A stretch of DNA of 64,000 bases from Lysobacteraceae bacterium P (GCA_005503055.1 SCOX01000008.1:169756-233755); one strand, 5' to 3'. Positions 11,037 to 20,518 are shown, numbered from the stretch's first letter. The notes: generated by a model not told the origin, from the letters alone. A program made the numbers and translations.

Positions 11037-11053
11037 TATGCGAACCGCGCGAC

Positions 11054-12232
11054 TCAGCGAACTTCCGCCACTTCCACGCCGTCCAGGCCCGCGGCCAGCG
11101 TCCTGGCGTCGCCGCCCTGCGCCAGCTTGATGCGCAGGCGCACCTCGTTCTGCGAGTCGGCGTAACGCAGCGCGTCCTCGTACGAGATCTCGCCGGCCTG
11201 GTACAGCTCGAACAGGGCCTGGTCGAAGGTCTTCATGCCCAGTTGCACGGATTCCTTCATCACTTCCTTGAGCTTGTGCACCTCGCCGTCGCGGATGTAG
11301 TCCTGCACCAGCGGCGTGCCGAGCAGGATTTCCATCGCCACGCGGCGACCCTTGCCGTCGGGCGTGGGAATCAGCTGCTGCGCGACCACGCCCTTGAGGT
11401 TCAAGGACAGGTCCATCAGCAACTGCTGGCGGCGGTCTTCCGGGAAGAAGTTGATGATGCGGTCCATCGCCTGGTTGGCGTTGTTGGCGTGCAGCGTGCA
11501 CAGCACCAGGTGGCCGGTTTCGGCGAAGGCGATGGCATGGTCCATGCCCTCGCGCGTGCGCACCTCGCCGATCATGATCACGTCCGGCGCCTGGCGCAGC
11601 GTGTTCTTCAGCGCCGCTTCCCAGCTGTCGGTGTCGATGCCGACCTCGCGCTGGGTGATGATGCAGCCCTCGTGCTTGTGCACGAACTCGATCGGGTCCT
11701 CGATCGTGATGATGTGGCCGGTCGAGTTGAGGTTGCGGTAGCCGATCATCGCCGCCAGCGAGGTCGACTTACCCGTGCCCGTCGCGCCGACGAAGATAAT
11801 GATGCCGCGCTTGGTCATCGCCAGCGTCTTGATCACCGGCGGCAGGTTGAGTTCTTCAACCGTGGGAATCTTGGTCTCGATGCGGCGCAGAACCATGCCG
11901 ACCTGGTTGCGCTGGTAGAAGCAGCTCACGCGGAAGCGGCCGACGCCGGCCACGCCGATGGCGAAGTTGCACTCGTGCGTCTTCTCGAACTCCTCGCGCT
12001 GCTGGGGGTTCATGACGTTGAGCACGAGGTCGCGGCTCTGCTGCGGTGTCAGCGGATTCTGCGTGATCGGCGAGAGCTTGCCGTGGACCTTCATCGACGG
12101 CGGCATGCCCGCGGTGATGAAAAGATCCGACGCCTTCTGGTGCGCCATCAGCTTCAGGAACGAAGTGAAGTCGATGCTGCCGGCGCCGGTGGAAGCGGCG
12201 GCGGACGCAGTGCCGGTGGTGCTGGTGTTCAT
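11054..12232 (-). CDS. pilU: Type IV pilus retraction-associated ATPase PilU
   Basis: PilT-like hexameric ATPase that assists pilus retraction at the inner-membrane face. The 392 residues carry Walker A GATGTGKS, Asp box (IITIEDPIEFVH), Walker B-like DVIMIGEVR and His box (GHLVLCTLHANN). It is longer than PilT, with an Ala/Ser/Thr-rich leader and a C-terminal extension typical of PilU. The pilT gene lies immediately upstream in the same orientation, separated by 129 bases holding heptad-repeat element 2, so the two may not form a tight operon. Confidence 0.94.
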   Translation of the reverse strand: MNTSTTGTASAAASTGAGSIDFTSFLKLMAHQKASDLFITAGMPPSMKVHGKLSPITQNPLTPQQSRDLVLNVMNPQQREEFEKTHECNFAIGVAGVGRFRVSCFYQRNQVGMVLRRIETKIPTVEELNLPPVIKTLAMTKRGIIIFVGATGTGKSTSLAAMIGYRNLNSTGHIITIEDPIEFVHKHEGCIITQREVGIDTDSWEAALKNTLRQAPDVIMIGEVRTREGMDHAIAFAETGHLVLCTLHANNANQAMDRIINFFPEDRRQQLLMDLSLNLKGVVAQQLIPTPDGKGRRVAMEILLGTPLVQDYIRDGEVHKLKEVMKESVQLGMKTFDQALFELYQAGEISYEDALRYADSQNEVRLRIKLAQGGDARTLAAGLDGVEVAEVR

Positions 12233-12250
12233 TCCTTACTCCCCTTTGGC

Positions 12251-12349
12251 CGGGATTCGAGATTCGGGATTCGCAAGAGCAACCTCTCTCGCACCCGACC
12301 CGACTTGCTCCGCGGCTTTTACGAAACCCGAATCCCGAATCCCCAATCC
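12251..12349. repeat. Inverted heptad-repeat element 2, between pilT and pilU
   Basis: The left arm 12251-12273 has GGGATTC-type heptads (CGGGATTCGAGATTCGGGAT); the right arm 12327-12349 has GAATCCC-type heptads (CCCGAATCCCGAATCCCC). The arms are inverted around 53 bases, so a transcript across pilT-pilU could fold into a long imperfect hairpin. Confidence 0.75.
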
Positions 12350-12361
12350 TGAACCAGGCAC

Positions 12362-13399
12362 TTACTCGAACAGACGCTTGTCGCGTGCGTATTCCTTCGC
12401 CTGCGGACGCAGGATCAGGCCGCGCTTGACGAGGTCCTGCAGGTGCTGGTCGAGCGTCATCATTCCGTAGTTCTGGCCGGTCTGGATCGCCGAGTACATC
12501 TGCGCGACCTTGTCCTCGCGGATCAGGTTACGGATCGCCGGGATGCCGACCATGATTTCCCACGCCGCGGTACGGCCGCCGCCCACTTTCTTGAGCAGCG
12601 CCTGCGAAATCACCGCGCGCAGCGATTCGGACAGCATCGAGCGCACCATCGGCTTCTCGCCGGCGGGGAACACGTCGATGATTCGGTCGATGGTCTTGGC
12701 CGCCGACGAGGTGTGCAGCGTGCCGAACACGAGGTGGCCCGTCTCCGCGGCGGTCAGCGCCAGGCGGATGGTTTCCAGGTCGCGCAACTCGCCCACGAGG
12801 ATGTAGTCGGGGTCTTCGCGCAGCGCCGAGCGCAGCGCTTCGTTGAAGCCGTGCGTGTCGCGGTGCACCTCGCGCTGGTTGATCAGGCACTTCTGCGAGG
12901 TGTGGACGAATTCGATCGGATCCTCGACGGAGAGGATATGGCCGTATTCGTTCTTGTTGATGTGGTCGATCATCGCCGCCAACGTGGTCGACTTGCCCGA
13001 ACCCGTCGGTCCCGTGACCAGGATCAGGCCCTGCGGCTGATCGATCAGCTCGCGGAAGATCGGCGGGCAGCCCAGGTCGTCCAGCGTCAGCACTTCGGAC
13101 GGAATCGTACGGAACACCGCACCGGCGCCACGGTTCTGGTTGAACGCGTTGACGCGGAAGCGGGCCAGGCCGGGGATCTCGAAGGAGAAGTCGACTTCGA
13201 GGAATTCCTCGAAGTCGCGGCGCTGCTTGTCCGACATGATGTCGTACACGAGCGCGTGGACTTGCTTGTGGTCCAATGCCGGGATGTTGATGCGTCGCAC
13301 GTCGCCATCCACGCGGATCATGGGCGGCAGGCCGGCGGAAAGGTGCAGGTCGGAAGCTTTGTTCTTGACTGAGAACGCCAGAAGTTCGGCGATATCCAT
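12362..13399 (-). CDS. pilT: Type IV pilus retraction ATPase PilT
   Basis: Motor for pilus depolymerisation and twitching. The 345 residues are full length. N-terminal PAS-like domain MDIAELLAFSVKNKASDLHL, then Walker A GPTGSGKS, Asp box SVEDPIEFVH, Walker B YILVGELRDLETI, His box GHLVFGTLHTSS and the C-terminal helix with AIRNLIRE, the PilT signature needed for retraction. It is divergent from yggS across 127 bases that must hold both promoters. Confidence 0.96.
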   Translation of the reverse strand: MDIAELLAFSVKNKASDLHLSAGLPPMIRVDGDVRRINIPALDHKQVHALVYDIMSDKQRRDFEEFLEVDFSFEIPGLARFRVNAFNQNRGAGAVFRTIPSEVLTLDDLGCPPIFRELIDQPQGLILVTGPTGSGKSTTLAAMIDHINKNEYGHILSVEDPIEFVHTSQKCLINQREVHRDTHGFNEALRSALREDPDYILVGELRDLETIRLALTAAETGHLVFGTLHTSSAAKTIDRIIDVFPAGEKPMVRSMLSESLRAVISQALLKKVGGGRTAAWEIMVGIPAIRNLIREDKVAQMYSAIQTGQNYGMMTLDQHLQDLVKRGLILRPQAKEYARDKRLFE

Positions 13400-13526
13400 G
13401 CGTGCTCCCCTGCACTACTGGAAGTGGACACTACTGAAGGTGAAGCGGTGGAACGGAATTACCCCTCACGGCAGTATAGCCCTCACTCCTTGCCCCCAAC
13501 CAAGCACTTTTGTTAGGAATTGAGAC

Positions 13527-14231
13527 GTGCGCGTGCGCGCCCTGAAGGACATCCTGCTCCAGCTCAAGAACGCGGCCGACGCGAGCGGTCGGCCAGAGCC
13601 GCGCCTGCTCGCAGTCAGCAAGACCCAGGATGCGACCGCCGTCGCGGAATTGGCCGATGCCGGCCAACGGGCCTTCGGCGAGAACTACGTGCAGGAGGCC
13701 GCGGCCAAGCGCGCCGCGCTGGCCGACCGGGGCCTGGAATGGCACCTCATCGGCCATCTGCAGTCCAACAAGGCACGGGAGGCGGCGGACCTGTTCGACT
13801 GGGTCCAGACCGTGGACCGGCCGAAACTGGTGGAGGCGCTCGCCCGCCATCGTGCGGGCGACCGGGCGCCGTTGAACGTGCTCATCCAGGTGAACATCGA
13901 CGACGAGGCCAGCAAGCACGGTTGCCAGCCCGACGACGTCCCGGCGTTGGCGCAGGCCATCGCCGCGCAACCGCGCCTGTGCCTGCGCGGGCTCATGGTC
14001 ATCCCGACCCCGCACGCGGACCCGGAACGGCGCCGCCCGGCCCTCGCCCGCACCCGTGCGCTGTTCGACGCGCTCCGCACCGGCCATCCGACCGCCGACA
14101 CGCTGTCGATGGGGATGAGCGACGATTTCGCCGTCGCCATCGCCGAGGGCGCGACGATGGTGCGGATCGGCACAGCCTTGTTCGGCGCCCGCAAAAGCCG
14201 GGAATCGGGAGTGGGGAATCGGGAGTCGTGA
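13527..14231 (+). CDS. yggS: YggS/YBL036C family PLP-binding protein
   Basis: Single-domain PLP carrier of 234 residues involved in B6 and amino-acid homeostasis. The PLP lysine is in LLAVSKTQ; other motifs are FGENYVQEA, EWHLIGHLQSNK, SMGMSDDFAVAIAEGATMVRIGTALFG. GTG at 13527 is the likely start, with AGGA (about 13515) upstream. The last dozen residues (KSRESGVGNRES) are encoded by the left arm of heptad-repeat element 3 and do not belong to the conserved fold. The yggS-proC order is conserved in many proteobacteria. Confidence 0.93.
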   Translation: MRVRALKDILLQLKNAADASGRPEPRLLAVSKTQDATAVAELADAGQRAFGENYVQEAAAKRAALADRGLEWHLIGHLQSNKAREAADLFDWVQTVDRPKLVEALARHRAGDRAPLNVLIQVNIDDEASKHGCQPDDVPALAQAIAAQPRLCLRGLMVIPTPHADPERRRPALARTRALFDALRTGHPTADTLSMGMSDDFAVAIAEGATMVRIGTALFGARKSRESGVGNRES

Positions 14232-14358
14232 GCGGGCTCCGGCACTTCCCGCTTGATGACGGCATCGGCCTTCTTGCGCGCTCCGCTCGGTATTCTTGAC
14301 CCCTGCCATGGCGAGCGGCGCTTTATGACCATTCCCGATTCCCGAATCCCGAATCCCG
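14199..14358. repeat. Inverted heptad-repeat element 3, overlapping yggS 3' end and proC 5' end
   Basis: The left arm 14199-14228 (CGGGAATCGGGAGTGGGGAA type) lies inside the yggS 3' end. The right arm 14331-14358 (ATTCCCGATTCCCGAATCCC type) lies inside the first codons of proC. The arms are inverted and flank about 100 bases. The repeat thus supplies the yggS tail and the ProC N-terminal residues that precede the Rossmann strand. Confidence 0.75.
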
Positions 14359-15170
14359 GCCCTGTCGCCTTCATCGGCGGCGGCAACATGGCCCGCAGCC
14401 TGATCGGTGGACTGGTCGCGCGCGGCCAATCGACCGATGCGATCCGTGTCGCCGAACCCGTGGCCGCGCTGCGCGAGGCGCTCGAACGCGATTTCGGCGT
14501 CGCCTGCTTCGACCATGCCACCCCTGCCGCGACGGGCGCGGACGTCTGGGTGCTGGCCGTAAAACCGCAGGTGATGCGCGAAGTCTGCAGCGCGCTGGTT
14601 CCGCTGGCGCAGGCGCGACGGCCGCTGGTGATCTCCATCGCCGCCGGCATCACCGCCGGGCAGCTCGAGCGATGGCTCGGCGGCGACGTGCCCGTCGTGC
14701 GCGCGATGCCGAACACGCCCGCGCTGCTCGGCATGGGCATCACCGGACTGTTCGCCAACGCGAGGACGGACCTTCCGCAGCGCGCGGCCGCGACCGCGCT
14801 GCTGGAAGCCGTCGGCCCGGTCGTGTGGATCGACGAGGAATCGCAGATGGACGCCGTGACCGCGGTGTCCGGCAGTGGGCCGGCCTACGTGTTCCTGCTG
14901 GCCGAAGCCATGCAGGCCGCCGGTGTCCGCCAGGGACTGCCGCCGGAAGCGGCGCGTGCGCTCGTACGGCACACGCTGCTCGGCGCGGCCGCGATGCTTG
15001 CCCGACAGGATGAAGCTGCCGACGTCCTGCGCGCCCGCGTGACCTCGCCCGGCGGCACCACGCAGGCGGCGATCGAAACCTTCGAAGCGGGTGGTTTCCG
15101 CGATCTGGTCGACCGCGCGATCGCCGCGGCGACGCAGCGCGGCCGCCAACTTTCCGCCGCCAACGACTGA
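14325..15170 (+). CDS. proC: Pyrroline-5-carboxylate reductase
   Basis: Last step of proline synthesis, NAD(P)H-dependent. The 281 residues have the Rossmann motif VAFIGGGNMARSLIGGL, then AVKPQVM, RAMPNTPALLGMGITGL, and the C-terminal dimer domain AVSGSGPAYVFLLAEAM and VTSPGGTTQAAIETFE. The start ATG at 14325 is the only in-frame one near the Rossmann strand. The ten residues after Met (TIPDSRIPNP) are repeat-encoded and unlike the usual short ProC N-terminus. It follows yggS and precedes a DUF4426 lipoprotein gene by 13 bases. Confidence 0.95.
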   Translation: MTIPDSRIPNPGPVAFIGGGNMARSLIGGLVARGQSTDAIRVAEPVAALREALERDFGVACFDHATPAATGADVWVLAVKPQVMREVCSALVPLAQARRPLVISIAAGITAGQLERWLGGDVPVVRAMPNTPALLGMGITGLFANARTDLPQRAAATALLEAVGPVVWIDEESQMDAVTAVSGSGPAYVFLLAEAMQAAGVRQGLPPEAARALVRHTLLGAAAMLARQDEAADVLRARVTSPGGTTQAAIETFEAGGFRDLVDRAIAAATQRGRQLSAAND

Positions 15171-15183
15171 CTGGAGTCAACCA

Positions 15184-15672
15184 ATGCGCCATCACAGCCT
15201 GCGCCACATCCTGGTACTTTCCCTGATGTGCGCCACCCTCGCCGCCTGCGGTGGCAACGCCCCGCCCGCGCCGTCGTCGAACAACGCGAACGTCTCGCAG
15301 GAAGCCGTCAGCCGGATAGGCGACGTGACCGTCCGCGCCAGCGCGATCCCCACTGCCACGCTCGCCGAACAGGTCGCAAAGCAGTACGGCATCAGCCGCG
15401 CGGACAACACGGTGATGCTGCTCATCGGCGTGCGCCAGGGCAGCGACGCGCAGGAAACGGCACTGCCGGCGCGCATCACCGCCGTTGCGACCGACCTGCG
15501 CGGCCGTCGCCACGATATCGAGATGCGCGAACTGCGCAGCGGCGATCTGCTGGACTACGTCGGCACGATCGAGATCTCGCCCCCGGACACGGTGCGCTTC
15601 GACATCACGGTCGTGCGCGAGGGCGGCGCGACTTCGCAGATGCAGTTCTCGCGGGATTTCTATCCGCGCTGA
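15184..15672 (+). CDS. DUF4426 family lipoprotein
   Basis: Exported lipoprotein of 162 residues with signal ending in lipobox LAAC. The body matches the DUF4426 pattern: a start near IGDVTVRASAI, the motif VAKQYGISRADNTVMLLIGV, a middle strand TDLRGRRHDIEMREL and a C-terminal TVRFDITV. DUF4426 genes commonly sit in proC-yggS-metX neighbourhoods of gammaproteobacteria. No enzymatic motif is visible. It is likely co-transcribed with proC. Confidence 0.78.
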   Translation: MRHHSLRHILVLSLMCATLAACGGNAPPAPSSNNANVSQEAVSRIGDVTVRASAIPTATLAEQVAKQYGISRADNTVMLLIGVRQGSDAQETALPARITAVATDLRGRRHDIEMRELRSGDLLDYVGTIEISPPDTVRFDITVVREGGATSQMQFSRDFYPR

Positions 15673-15712
15673 GCCCGTCATCCCAGCAACGGGCCGAGCG
15701 CCGAGCGCCCGA

Positions 15713-16510
15713 TCAGCGTTGCCTTTCGCCCCACGCCTGTATCACCCGCGCGATCTCCCGCACACCATCGGTCAACGCAGCCGGTCCCGGCTGCAGGATG
15801 ATCGGCGACTTGATCTCATGCAGCTCGCCATCGCGGACGGCGGGAATCGCGTCCCAGCCTTCGCGGGCGGCGACCTTTTCCGGACGGAACTTCTTGCCGC
15901 ACCACGAGCCCAGCACGATGTCCGGCGCGCGGCGCACGACTTCGGAGGGATCTTCGAGGATGCGCTGCTTCGCGAGCGATTCGGCGGCGCGTTCGGGGAA
16001 GATGTCGTCGCCGCCGGCGATGCGCACCAGCTCGGCGACCCATTGGATGCCGCTGATCAGCGGTTCGTCCCATTCCTCGAAGTACACCTTCGGCCGTCGC
16101 GGCAATGCGGCGGCCTGCGCGGCGATCGCATCGAGCCCGCGCCGAAGTTCGTCGGCATAGGCATTGGCACGCTCGGCCGCGCCGACCAGCGCGCCCAGGC
16201 GGCGCACGTAGTTCACGATTCCGTCCACGCTGCGGTGGTTGCTGATCCACACCTCGACGCCGTGGCGTATCAGCTCGCCGGCGATCTCGGCCTGGATGTC
16301 GGAAAACCCGACGACGAAATCCGGCTTGAGTTTGAGGATCTCGCCGATCTTGGCGCTGGTGAAGGCACTGACCTTCGGCTTCTCCTTGCGCGCGACGGCC
16401 GGGCGCACCGTGAAGCCGCTGATGCCGACGATGCGGTCCTGCTCGCCCAACGCGTACAGCGCCTCGGTGGGCTCTTCGGTCAGGCAGACGATGCGCCGCG
16501 GACCGTGCAT
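15713..16510 (-). CDS. BtuF-like cobalamin/iron-siderophore binding-fold protein without signal peptide
   Basis: 265 residues with the periplasmic-binding-protein fold of the BtuF/FecB family: RRIVCLTEEPTEALYALGEQDRIVGISGF, then KPDFVVGFSDIQAEIAGELIRHGVEVW, and GIQWVAELVRIAGGDDIFPE. The ATG at 16510 overlaps the stop of the acetyltransferase gene (ATGA), and no export signal is visible at this start. The open frame extends upstream but would run through the acetyltransferase gene. Either the protein is cytosolic, as some cobalamin-binding family members annotated in xanthomonads seem to be, or the ligand differs. No transporter genes are adjacent. Confidence 0.75.
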   Translation of the reverse strand: MHGPRRIVCLTEEPTEALYALGEQDRIVGISGFTVRPAVARKEKPKVSAFTSAKIGEILKLKPDFVVGFSDIQAEIAGELIRHGVEVWISNHRSVDGIVNYVRRLGALVGAAERANAYADELRRGLDAIAAQAAALPRRPKVYFEEWDEPLISGIQWVAELVRIAGGDDIFPERAAESLAKQRILEDPSEVVRRAPDIVLGSWCGKKFRPEKVAAREGWDAIPAVRDGELHEIKSPIILQPGPAALTDGVREIARVIQAWGERQR

Positions 16511-16968
16511 CAGCCGTCCACCCGCTTGCGGAAGTACACCACGCGCTCGGTCTCGTCGAAGCCGTAGGCGCGGTGCGCCGCGTGGCTGGCGGTGTTGTCG
16601 AGCAGTGCGTCGGAGGCCAGTTCCGTGCAGCCGCGTTCGCGCGTCCAGTCCTGCACGCACGCGATCAGCATGCGCCCTACACCGCGGCGACGATGCGAGG
16701 CGGCCACGAACAGTCCTTCGACGAACCCCACCGGCGAGGTTTCCGTGCCGTTGACGTAGTCCGTGCGCAGCTCCGCTTCGGCGAAACCGACGGCGTCATC
16801 GCCGTCGAAGGCCAGCAAGGCGATGGCGCGTGCGGGTTCGTCGAGGTAGGCGCGCAGATCGTCGGGCGAGGCGACATCCGCCTCTTCGGGCCACAGTTGC
16901 AAGCGCAAGGCGATCCACGCCGGAACGTCGGCCTCGCGCGCCGGACGCACTCGCCACGGATGCCTCAC
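16510..16968 (-). CDS. GNAT acetyltransferase, AAC(6')-I aminoglycoside acetyltransferase type
   Basis: 152-residue GNAT protein. Two stretches are diagnostic of the AAC(6')-I branch seen in Stenotrophomonas and Acinetobacter: [19 protein letters not shown], and [20 protein letters not shown] followed by DETERVVYF. The acetyl-CoA loop is [10 protein letters not shown]. The start is a GTG overlapping the pdxH stop (GTGA, 16965-16968), so it is the middle gene of pdxH / acetyltransferase / BtuF-like. By family it would acetylate the 6'-amine of aminoglycosides using acetyl-CoA; whether it confers resistance here is an inference. Upstream in-frame extension would run into pdxH. Confidence 0.78.
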   Translation of the reverse strand: MRHPWRVRPAREADVPAWIALRLQLWPEEADVASPDDLRAYLDEPARAIALLAFDGDDAVGFAEAELRTDYVNGTETSPVGFVEGLFVAASHRRRGVGRMLIACVQDWTRERGCTELASDALLDNTASHAAHRAYGFDETERVVYFRKRVDG

Positions 16969-17567
16969 GGGAACAACATCCGGCGATGCCAGTCGCCGGC
17001 GACGTCGCGCTCGTAGGCCTGGCGCTCGTGCAAGCGGAAATCCGCACCGAACCAGAACTCGATCACGTCCGGCTTCACGCGCAGGCCGGTCCAGCGTGCG
17101 GGACGCGGGACGTCGCGGCCTTCGAACTCCTGCTCGGCGTGCGCCAGGCGATGCTCGAAATGCTCGCGCGATTCCAGCGTCTCCGACTGCTTGGACGCCC
17201 ATGCGCCGAGCTGGCTGCCGCGCGGGCGCGAGGCGAAATAGGCGTCGGCTTCGTCGTCGGACACGATCTCCACCGGACCCTCGATGCGCACCTGCACGCC
17301 GTTGCGCACGCGCGGCCAGTGGAACAGCAGCGCCGCATGCGGATTGGCCTGCAGTTCGCGGCCCTTGCGCCCGTCCAGGTGCGTGTAGAACACGAAGCCG
17401 CGCGCGTCGTGCGCCTTGAGCAGCACGATGCGCGCCGACGGCCGAGCGTCGAGATTGGCGGTGGCGAGGGTCATCGCGGTGCGGTCGGGCTCGCCGGCGA
17501 TGCGCGCTTCATCGAACAGCGCATCGAACGTGGCGAGGGCTTGCTTGAGCAGGTCGGGCGTGTCCAT
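16965..17567 (-). CDS. pdxH: Pyridoxamine 5'-phosphate oxidase
   Basis: FMN enzyme making PLP from PNP or PMP. The 200 residues have the family motifs: [71 protein letters not shown], and the C-terminal signature [19 protein letters not shown] ending WHRRMLFP, only slightly different from the usual RL-P end. The start at 17565-17567 is 17 bases from the divergent kinase start, so the two promoters overlap. Confidence 0.96.
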   Translation of the reverse strand: MDTPDLLKQALATFDALFDEARIAGEPDRTAMTLATANLDARPSARIVLLKAHDARGFVFYTHLDGRKGRELQANPHAALLFHWPRVRNGVQVRIEGPVEIVSDDEADAYFASRPRGSQLGAWASKQSETLESREHFEHRLAHAEQEFEGRDVPRPARWTGLRVKPDVIEFWFGADFRLHERQAYERDVAGDWHRRMLFP

Positions 17568-17584
17568 TGCGCTATTGTGGGCCG

Positions 17585-18394
17585 ATGCCGTCACGTATGC
17601 ATCCCACCGCCGCCGGATTCGATGCGTCGCTGGTGGAGCGCGTGCTCGCCGACGCGCTCGCACCAGGCGTGAAGGTGTACGGCATCTGCGGACTGCAGGG
17701 CTCGGGCAAGTCGACGTTGGCGTCGCAGGTCGTGGCATTGGCGCGCTCGCGCGGAGTGCGTGCGACCGTGCTGTCGGTGGACGATGCCTATCTGGGCCGC
17801 CGCGAGCGCCAGCGCCTGGCCCGCCACGTGCATCCACTGCTGGCCACGCGCGGGCCGCCTGGCACGCATGACGTGGCACTGGCCTGCGCCACGCTCGATG
17901 CGCTGCGTTCGGGCACGCCGGTGGCATTGCCGCGCTTCGACAAGCCCACCGACACCCGCCTGGCACCGTCACGCTGGCCGCGCGTGGGCGCGGTGGATCT
18001 GGCGATCTTCGAAGGTTGGTTCCTGGCGACACCGCCACAGGCGCCGGACGAACTGCGCGAGCCGATCAACGCTGTCGAACGCAACGAAGACCCCGACGCC
18101 ACTTGGCGTCGCTACTGCAATCAGGCGCTCGCGCGCGACTACCCGCCGCTGTGGTCGCGACTGGACCGCCTGCTGTTCCTCGAGCCGCCGGGCTTCGAGG
18201 CCGTCTTGGAGTGGCGCTGGCAGCAGGAGCAGGCGATGCGATCGCGTCGCTCCGGCCCGCACGCGATGGACCGGCCGCGCCTGGAGCGCTTCGTCCAGCT
18301 GTTCGAACGCGTAAGCCGGCAGGCGTTGCGGACGCTGCCCGGCATCGCCGACCGGACGGTGCGACTGGATGCGCAGCGCCGGCCGCTCGATTGA
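17585..18394 (+). CDS. P-loop kinase, GLYK-type D-glycerate 3-kinase-like
   Basis: 269-residue P-loop protein with Walker [12 protein letters not shown], the [14 protein letters not shown] segment, [12 protein letters not shown] (matching the RGNAGSHD region of plant-type glycerate kinase), and FEGWFLA on the strand before the lid. These fit the GLYK/uridine-kinase-like family that phosphorylates D-glycerate at O3. The start is ATG 17585 or 17597. It is divergent from pdxH and is followed 70 bases later by aroK. Substrate is inferred from family only. Confidence 0.72.
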   Translation: MPSRMHPTAAGFDASLVERVLADALAPGVKVYGICGLQGSGKSTLASQVVALARSRGVRATVLSVDDAYLGRRERQRLARHVHPLLATRGPPGTHDVALACATLDALRSGTPVALPRFDKPTDTRLAPSRWPRVGAVDLAIFEGWFLATPPQAPDELREPINAVERNEDPDATWRRYCNQALARDYPPLWSRLDRLLFLEPPGFEAVLEWRWQQEQAMRSRRSGPHAMDRPRLERFVQLFERVSRQALRTLPGIADRTVRLDAQRRPLD

Positions 18395-18464
18395 GCGCGA
18401 AGGCGCGCCATCGCGACGCCCGACGGAGGCTCCCGACGGGAATGTCGCGGTTAGAATCCAAACC

Positions 18465-19082
18465 ATGAATCCCGCCCCGAACCTCGTCCTCGTCGGCCCC
18501 ATGGGCGCGGGCAAGACCTGCGTCGGCCGCCGCATGGCCGAGCGCTTCGGACTGCGCCTGGTCGATGCCGATCACGAGATCGAGCGCCTCGCCGGCGCGA
18601 GCATCAACACGATCTTCGAGGTCGAGGGCGAAGCCGGCTTCCGCGCACGCGAACACGCGGTGCTCGCAACGCTGCTGCAGGACCACGGCATAGTGCTGTC
18701 CACCGGCGGCGGCGCGGTGCTCGATCCCGACAATCGAAGGCTCATGCGCGAGCGGGGTTTCGTCGTCCACCTGCAGGTGAGCGTGGAACAGCAACTCGCG
18801 CGGCTGGCGCGCGACCGCAGCCGTCCCCTGATCGCCCGTGGCGACCGCGAGCAGGTGCTGCGCGATCTCTCCGTCCGCCGCGCGCCGTTCTACGCGGAGG
18901 TCGCCGATCTGGTGTTCGATACCGATCGCCACGACGGACCCGCTGCGGCCGAATGGCTGGCGCGGGAACTCGACCTCCACTGGCATCGCACGGCCGACAC
19001 GCGGGCTTCATCCGCGACGGCGGAACAATGCGAGGACGGGCCCGACGCCGGCCCTGCCTCCCCCCACACGGAAACACGATGA
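18465..19082 (+). CDS. aroK: Shikimate kinase
   Basis: Phosphorylates shikimate in the chorismate pathway. Walker [32 protein letters not shown] for shikimate binding, the FRAREHAVL segment, STGGGAVLD, lid [12 protein letters not shown]. The C-terminus runs about 30 residues past the usual end with a low-complexity tail ([19 protein letters not shown]). Its stop overlaps the aroB start (ATGA at 19079-19082), the usual aroK-aroB coupling. Confidence 0.96.
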   Translation: MNPAPNLVLVGPMGAGKTCVGRRMAERFGLRLVDADHEIERLAGASINTIFEVEGEAGFRAREHAVLATLLQDHGIVLSTGGGAVLDPDNRRLMRERGFVVHLQVSVEQQLARLARDRSRPLIARGDREQVLRDLSVRRAPFYAEVADLVFDTDRHDGPAAAEWLARELDLHWHRTADTRASSATAEQCEDGPDAGPASPHTETR

Positions 19083-20185
19083 GCACGATCCGCACGGTCA
19101 AGGTCGATGGCGAGGCGCGCTACGACATTTCCATCGGGCCGAACCTGCTCGGCGATTCGGCGCTGTTCGCGCACGCGCTGCGCGGACGCCATGCGCTGAT
19201 CGTGAGCGACGACAACGTGGCACCGCTGTACGCCGATCGCGTCGAGGCCACGCTCCGCGCCGCGCGACCGGCGATGGAAATCGCCTGCTTCGTGATTCCC
19301 GCCGGCGAACAGGAAAAGACGCTGGCGCGCTTCTGCCAGGCACTGGACGCGCTGGCCGCGCTGGGCGCCACACGCGATGCGGCGGTAATCGCGCTGGGCG
19401 GTGGCGTCGTGGGCGACCTGGCCGGTTTCGCCGCGGCCTGCTGGATGCGCGGCATCGACGTGGTGCAGGTGCCGACCACGTTGCTGGCGATGGTGGATTC
19501 CTCCGTCGGCGGCAAGACCGCGGTGGACCTTCCGGCCGGCAAGAACCTGGTCGGTTCATTTCATGCACCGCGCGCGGTCATCGCCGACACGACGTCGCTG
19601 CGCACGCTGCCCGAGCGCGAACTGCGCGCGGGCCTGGCCGAAGTGGTGAAGTACGGCGCGATCTTCGACGCGGAATTCCTGACCTGGCTGGAAACGCAAG
19701 CGCAGGCCTTGCTCACCGGCGACGATGCGGCGCTGTCGGAGGCGATCGCGCGCTCGTGCCATTACAAGGCCGAGGTGGTCACGCGCGACCCCTACGAGCA
19801 TGGCGAACGGGCGCTGCTCAATTTCGGCCACACCTTCGGCCATGCGATCGAGGCCGAACAGGGCTATTCCGGCTCCGGTCGCGACGCAATGAACCACGGC
19901 GAGGCCGTGGCGGTGGGCATGGTGATGGCGGCGCGCCTGTCGGCCGCGCTCGGCCGGGCGCCGTCGTCGGACACGCAACGCCTGCAGGCGCTGCTGCAGC
20001 GCTTGGGCCTGCCAACGGTGGTGCCGGCGGGACTGGATCCCGAAGCCCTGCTCGCGCGCATGCGATTGGACAAGAAGGCCGACGCCGCCGGCCTGCGCTT
20101 CGTCCTGTGGGAGCGCGCGGGACAGGCGAAGGTGGTATCCGGGGTGCCCGACGGGCGTGTACTCGACGTGCTGCGGGGGCGCTGA
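19079..20185 (+). CDS. aroB: 3-dehydroquinate synthase
   Basis: Converts DAHP to 3-dehydroquinate using NAD+ and a metal. The 368 residues show [51 protein letters not shown] split over the NAD and substrate sites, AEVVKYGAI, and the metal histidines in [13 protein letters not shown]. The start at 19079 overlaps the aroK stop, giving a coupled operon. The next gene (20264) starts 78 bases later. Confidence 0.97.
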   Translation: MSTIRTVKVDGEARYDISIGPNLLGDSALFAHALRGRHALIVSDDNVAPLYADRVEATLRAARPAMEIACFVIPAGEQEKTLARFCQALDALAALGATRDAAVIALGGGVVGDLAGFAAACWMRGIDVVQVPTTLLAMVDSSVGGKTAVDLPAGKNLVGSFHAPRAVIADTTSLRTLPERELRAGLAEVVKYGAIFDAEFLTWLETQAQALLTGDDAALSEAIARSCHYKAEVVTRDPYEHGERALLNFGHTFGHAIEAEQGYSGSGRDAMNHGEAVAVGMVMAARLSAALGRAPSSDTQRLQALLQRLGLPTVVPAGLDPEALLARMRLDKKADAAGLRFVLWERAGQAKVVSGVPDGRVLDVLRGR

Positions 20186-20263
20186 GGCCGATCCCTCGTC
20201 GTTGCGCAGCGCCGGGGCCGGATTTGCCGGGGCGTCGCGCCGGGCACGTACAATAGCCATCCA

Positions 20264-20518
20264 ATGCGCCTGCTCCTGCAACAACGGCCCGACGGCCGCG
20301 AAGCGCCCCGCTTCGTGCAACTGATGCTTCAGCCCGACCTGCTCGGCGGCTGGACGCTGGTGCGCGAGAGCGGCCAGATCGGCGGGCGCAGCACGCTTCG
20401 GCGCGAACAGTTCCTCGACCAGACCAGCGCGATGGCCGCGCTGGAATCGGCACGCGACCAGCAGCTCAAGCGCGGGTTCCAGCTGATGTTCGTGCAGGGT
20501 GCCGACGCCCCGAAGTAG
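20264..20518 (+). CDS. WGR-domain-like small protein
   Basis: 84 residues resembling a single WGR domain: RFVQLMLQPDLLGGWTLVRE, then a strand and TSAMAALESARDQQLKRGFQL. The diagnostic W-G-R trio is replaced by S-G-Q (ESGQIGG), as in many stand-alone proteobacterial members. WGR domains are found in PARPs and MolR-type regulators and may bind nucleic acid; function here is unknown. A TACAAT -10-like box lies at 20249-20254, just ahead of the start. The next 130 bases before hemE hold no gene. Confidence 0.7.
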   Translation: MRLLLQQRPDGREAPRFVQLMLQPDLLGGWTLVRESGQIGGRSTLRREQFLDQTSAMAALESARDQQLKRGFQLMFVQGADAPK

